Shown: positions 60,301 to 64,000 of the stretch, piece by piece
How the letters are laid out: every line of letters starts with the position of its first letter
Position numbering within the stretch: the first letter of the stretch is position 1
Program-made: the position numbers and the translations under genes
Notes under the pieces: model-generated
The model's database searches: none
What the model was told of the DNA's origin: nothing
The model's input: the letters and a program-made list of their open reading frames with translations, nothing else
Assembly: GCF_041381155.1 (NCBI RefSeq)
Contig: NC_091142.1
Coordinates: 29,428,955-29,492,954 of the forward strand
From: Argopecten irradians
Lineage: Eukaryota; Mollusca; Bivalvia; Pectinida; Pectinidae
Direction: 5' to 3'
DNA: 64,000 nucleotides

Positions 60301-61185
60301 ACATGAATATATAAGCCTATATGTCTAAAAGCTGTTGCCTTTGAAGTGTTTTTCTCACTTTACATGTGTGATATAACGTTTCTTTAAGTTAAATGGTAAA
60401 AAGCGGATACTTCCACACTAAATATGCAGATATAATAATCATATCGGCCCTTATCAATAGGGACTATTGTAGCTAACTATTACTAGCATTTCTGGCATAT
60501 AAAATATATGTAGACCCCGTGCTTATTAACAGCATAAAGAAAACAAACAGGCCAAACTAAAAAGGAATATCTTATACACTTAATGATGATAAGATTACAT
60601 GTATCAGAGACTTAGATACTATTATATCTAAGTCTCTGCATGTATGTAAAATTATAGGACACAAATACTTAAACTTTTTGAAAGACGAAAAAATAACAAT
60701 AGACCATCACTACTTTCTATTTTCTCGCTAGATGCTTTAGTGTTTCATATACATTTGTATACATGTCGCGTTTCAGAATTGTTATTTTAAGCGTTATGTT
60801 ATTATTAGCGCCAATGACTTTCGGTTAAAAAAAGAATACAGTTTTACCAAGAATGGTTTTATATAAAAATTTACCTCTGTTTATTATTTCAATGATCACA
60901 ACTTCTACTTCTTGATTAAAGTAGTCTTTTTCGATCATGTTTCAAAACATTCAGTTTTTGGCAATTTTAATTTCGGAAAAATGCTATGTTAAGACCGAGG
61001 TGGCATCAATGCGGCTGTGGAAGAAGAGAGATGAGCAATGGAGAAGGCAACAGCAGTAACATGAGATGTGTATGAACAGAAATTACTACCAGAACAAGTG
61101 TTGCAATATAGGTTCCAGGCTAGGACCTGATCGATCACCCTAGTCCGAGCACACCTATGTAGGTTTAGATCGAGTCCTCGATGCT
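60300..61185. other. Upstream region of SELENOM, no gene seen
   Basis: There is a short inverted repeat around 60605-60640 (AGAGACTTAGATA / TATCTAAGTCTCT). No conserved coding exon was recognised. Confidence 0.5.
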
Positions 61186-61189
61186 CTAG

Positions 61190-61400
61190 GGGTTACTATC
61201 ACTGATAGCATTTATCCACCCCTGAACTATCTCATAGTAAAACAATAGAGAAAAAAAATGAAGTACATACCTGTATAGAAACTTCATTTGAAGATGAGAG
61301 AAAGAGACGCCCGACTTCAAAGCCACACAATTAACTACAGCTAGTGTACCATAATTCGATTCTTTTGATGTACTTTTGGCGACACAAGTACCATCCAAGA
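61190..61400. mobile_element. Partial copy of MITE family P
   Basis: CCACCCCTGAACTATCTCAT, AGTAAAACAATAG, CGCCCGACTTCAAAGCCACA and ATTCTTTTGATGTACTTTT match blocks of the copy at 58205-58492. The right terminal repeat is missing, and the left flank of the LINE remnant follows. Confidence 0.65.
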
Positions 61401-61429
61401 TCCATAAGTAAGTCTAGTAAACCCCACTA

Positions 61430-63058
61430 GGAAAGTGTGGATGACGGATGTGACTAGGACGACGCGGATAGAGGACACAACACAATGGATAAAACACCGG
61501 ATCGACCAAGAACTGGGAGACATAGCAATCACATTATATTGTAGTAGTGAAAATGAACGGAAGATATAACGCCCAGGGAAACCTGATGAGACTGAGGAGG
61601 AATCAAACCATAGTGACCACAACGTCCATGTGTCAGATAAAGGACGTGAAACCATCAGTCAACATACCGTCAAGTGGAAACAAAGCGGAACATGAGAAGT
61701 CTGGTGTGGATGTAGATGCAATCCTCAACGCATCTTTGGCAGGAGGAGTCGATAGGAAGACAGGATAGGAGACAGCAGGGAATAACAGATATGAGACAAG
61801 ATCTGGGACAGCTTGCAAAATACCCAGACTTGCAACTAAAGAAGAATGACATGAATAGCAAGAACTTCACAGAAATATCAGAGAAAGGTTGAAACACTTG
61901 GGGTGACAGCAGTAGACGATACAAAATAGAGATAGAGCACGCGCAAGATTTACAACCAAACTATTTTAACTTACATAACAGCTGCTTGGCAGCAAAGGGT
62001 CTGGAGCATAGAGGGAGGAGGTCGAGAAGCATCTGCACGGTATGCACAGCGATCCGAAGAGGGATGAGGAACCGGAGAACATTCGGCCAGACGAAGCAGA
62101 ACATCAGGAAAGCAAGAACTGCGTAACTCCCAGGTCCCAGTGGCATATCTTACAGAGTCAATGGAAATTGCCCGACGTTGACGAAGCGACCATGGAAGTT
62201 CATGAGGATATTCTGGAGACGAGGAAAGAAATGTTTAGCAGTATTGGCGAAGTAAATGTCCGATTACATCGACATCTCTGTACCTAATGGAGGGGCCCAG
62301 GCGTGTCAGAGTACGTAGAACGTGGAAAATCAAAGAAGCAAAGAAGAAGAAAGGAAAGTTTGCTGTCATTTGGCTAGATCTAGCAAATGCTTATGGTTCC
62401 ATTTACATTTGAACGGTATCGAATGAGAAGACACGATATCTCACGCAAAGCTTCTTTGACCGGTTGAAGTCACACATTCAAGACATAACGAGAAGCCAGG
62501 TCCCTAGGAAATTACATTGACGACTCACTCAGCGATACTGTAAATGTGAACAACATTTAGAAGCAGCATGTGAAATGCCTGGACATAATCGACAGGAGTA
62601 GCTTACTAGGAAATACAAGACATTAGGAGATGGCTGTCCGTCCCACAAAGCAGCAATGAACTGTACAGATCTGGAAGTAAGCTGTAATTCCCTTAAACAT
62701 CTCATGAAGTTCAATGTAAGTACGGTCAGACAGTTACTCATGCTGAGAGACAATCGGGATGTCAAGGTGAGAGATGCAAAGGTAATTATTAGGACAGGCC
62801 GTAAATGGTTATCAAAGAGGATTATGAAAGAGGCTGAATCACAAATTCAGCACAGAGACATTGTAGGGACAGTAGCTGTGGGTAGACACATACTTGGAGT
62901 GACAACGGCTAAAAATGAGGACATCAAACCAGGAGGAGACATCTATTTCAGAGGTAAGTTCATACAATGGAATAATTTTATTAAGCTACATAATTACATA
63001 AAAAAAGACTATTGGAAAGGCGCCCATCACAAGAAATTGTCGTGGAACGACATTTGAT
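61430..63058 (+). pseudogene. Decayed LINE-type retroelement with most of its RT domain deleted
   Basis: The plus-strand translation, with many frameshifts and stops, shows FAVIWLDLANAYGSIYI near 62355-62412. The WLDLANAYGS motif is an early RT-domain motif of a widespread animal non-LTR family. Shortly after, at 62656-62930, an intact segment reads LKHLMKFNVSTVRQLLMLRD, then VRDAKVIIRTGRKW and AESQIQHRDIVGTVAVGRH. These match the post-RT region of the same family, which normally lies several hundred residues further on, so the catalytic core is missing. Upstream (61780-62280) an acidic/charged N-terminal part can be followed in pieces. Not a functional gene. Confidence 0.65.
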
Positions 63059-63105
63059 TCATGGACAATCAGAGGCTATAATTTCGACTTACACTTTACA
63101 CACGG

Positions 63106-63171
63106 GCTAAGATTTTGTAACATCCCAACCTTGGCTAACGCCTCGATTGGGATTATGTTACAAAATCTTAG
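63106..63171. repeat. Short perfect-arm inverted repeat
   Basis: GGGCTAAGATTTTGTAACAT and its inverted copy ATGTTACAAAATCTTAGCCC face each other with a spacer of about 26 bp. It could be a foldback element or the end of a larger one. Confidence 0.8.
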
Positions 63172-63660
63172 CCCTCGACTGAGATAACCCGATCTCGATC
63201 ACTTAAAGGTAACAGATTTTTTTATTCAACATTTAACGGGTACCTAAAGAAGAATAAAGCAGAGAAAAAATCCCTCTTTCATTTGAATAATGAAGATCTG
63301 GCAGTTGTGGATGCCAAGATCCCTCAAGTATCACTTGGATGCTACACATTTAAATTGTTATTTTAATCTGTAACGGCAGGTTCTTGTCGCTATAAATGAC
63401 ATTGCGGTTGAAACAGTAATTATAAGAGATATGAATCAATTCGTCTTGATTATAATCATAAACTTTATTTTCTTAACAAGATCAACATGTTTCCAAAATT
63501 GCTAAAAATCAACAATTACAGTAGAAATAGAAATTTATATACCATGGAAATACATAATCCATGTCGTCCACTCTGGCACCAAATGAAATTTGACTTTTAT
63601 TATACCACCTGAAGAATTTCAAAATTACTGCATAATAATATGAAATGTATACAATGTAAT
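63172..63660. other. AT-rich DNA, no gene seen
   Basis: No conserved coding segment or clear repeat was identified between the inverted repeat and the family-K MITE at the right edge. Confidence 0.5.
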
Positions 63661-63674
63661 AAAATCTTTTTTTA

Positions 63675-64000
63675 AAGATGCTCCACCGCTGACAAATGTT
63701 ATTTTTACACTATCAAAAACAGGAGCAGACGATTTTGTATTTTTCTTCAGTTAAAAAAATTACTTTACACCATTACCACCATTGAAAAGTTTGAGCTTCT
63801 AATTTTACTTCAAGTTAAAATATGAAAAATAATTAATTGCATCCCGAAAAAAATCCGTGGCACTATATCTTATATAGAATGAAGTAATGATTGCGCATGC
63901 ACCAAAGGCAAAACAAATTATTTTATGTTAGTTTTTGTGTTAATTAGGCATATATATACACGATTAAACACCAATTATTGTTCAAATGATGAATATCATT
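63675..64000. mobile_element. MITE family K copy, cut by the window edge
   Basis: It begins AAAGATGCTCCACCGCTGAC and runs in the opposite internal orientation to the copy at 15740-16101 (CACCATTACCACCATTGAAA, CATCCCGAAAAAAATCC, GATTGCGCATGCACCAAAGG, AATTGTTCAAATGA in order). The distal terminal repeat lies beyond the window. Confidence 0.8.

Noticed and set aside
62656..63057. A host gene encoding a 133-residue protein
   Set aside because: The sequence matches the post-RT region of a non-LTR retrotransposon and is preceded by the broken WLDLANAYGS motif, so it is a retroelement remnant.

Overview
The window is eukaryotic, AT-rich and intron-dense. Several dispersed repeats have internal tandem arrays of about 126-160 bp and strong terminal hairpins, and tRNA-derived SINE-like pieces and short inverted-repeat transposons are abundant. 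That repeat style and the protein sequences suggest a mollusc, probably a bivalve. The genus cannot be settled from the sequence alone.

Four conserved protein-coding genes account for nearly all real coding sequence, arranged convergent-divergent-convergent. (1) ERCC6L/PICH, + strand, 2724-25086: the 3' eleven exons of a SNF2-family mitotic DNA translocase; its N-terminal half lies left of the window. (2) EIF2B1, - strand, 36352-29407: complete, nine coding exons, 306 residues, the alpha subunit of the eIF2B guanine nucleotide exchange factor. (3) FTSJ3 (yeast Spb1 homologue), + strand, 36935-53151: complete, nineteen exons, 840 residues, a pre-rRNA 2'-O-methyltransferase and ribosome-assembly factor. 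EIF2B1 and FTSJ3 are head to head with 582 bp between start codons. That spacer holds consensus ETS, ETS/CRE and CArG sites and is probably a bidirectional promoter linking translation initiation and ribosome biogenesis. (4) A selenoprotein M gene (SELENOM), - strand, 60129-57922. It reads correctly only if an in-frame TGA at 59479-59477 is decoded as selenocysteine. A convincing SECIS hairpin (56753-56820) and a poly(A) signal lie in its 3' UTR.

The rest is introns and intergenic DNA full of mobile and repetitive elements. There are two decayed LINE remnants (about 1620-2560 and 61430-63058). At least six elements (5188-6693, 14937-15355, 32436-32872, 37331-39076, 49165-50336, 53953-56011) end in a hairpin followed by CTTGT. 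There are many MITEs (hAT-like, PIF/Harbinger-like, pogo-like and unclassified) and a 47-bp minisatellite of about 1.8 kb (16740-18510). Two tandem duplications, one in EIF2B1 and one in FTSJ3, copied an exon end together with its splice donor into the following intron.

Most short open reading frames in the arrays are translations of repeats and are not annotated as genes. All gene models were built by reading exon phases by eye; the family assignments rest on recognised conserved motifs, not on a database search.
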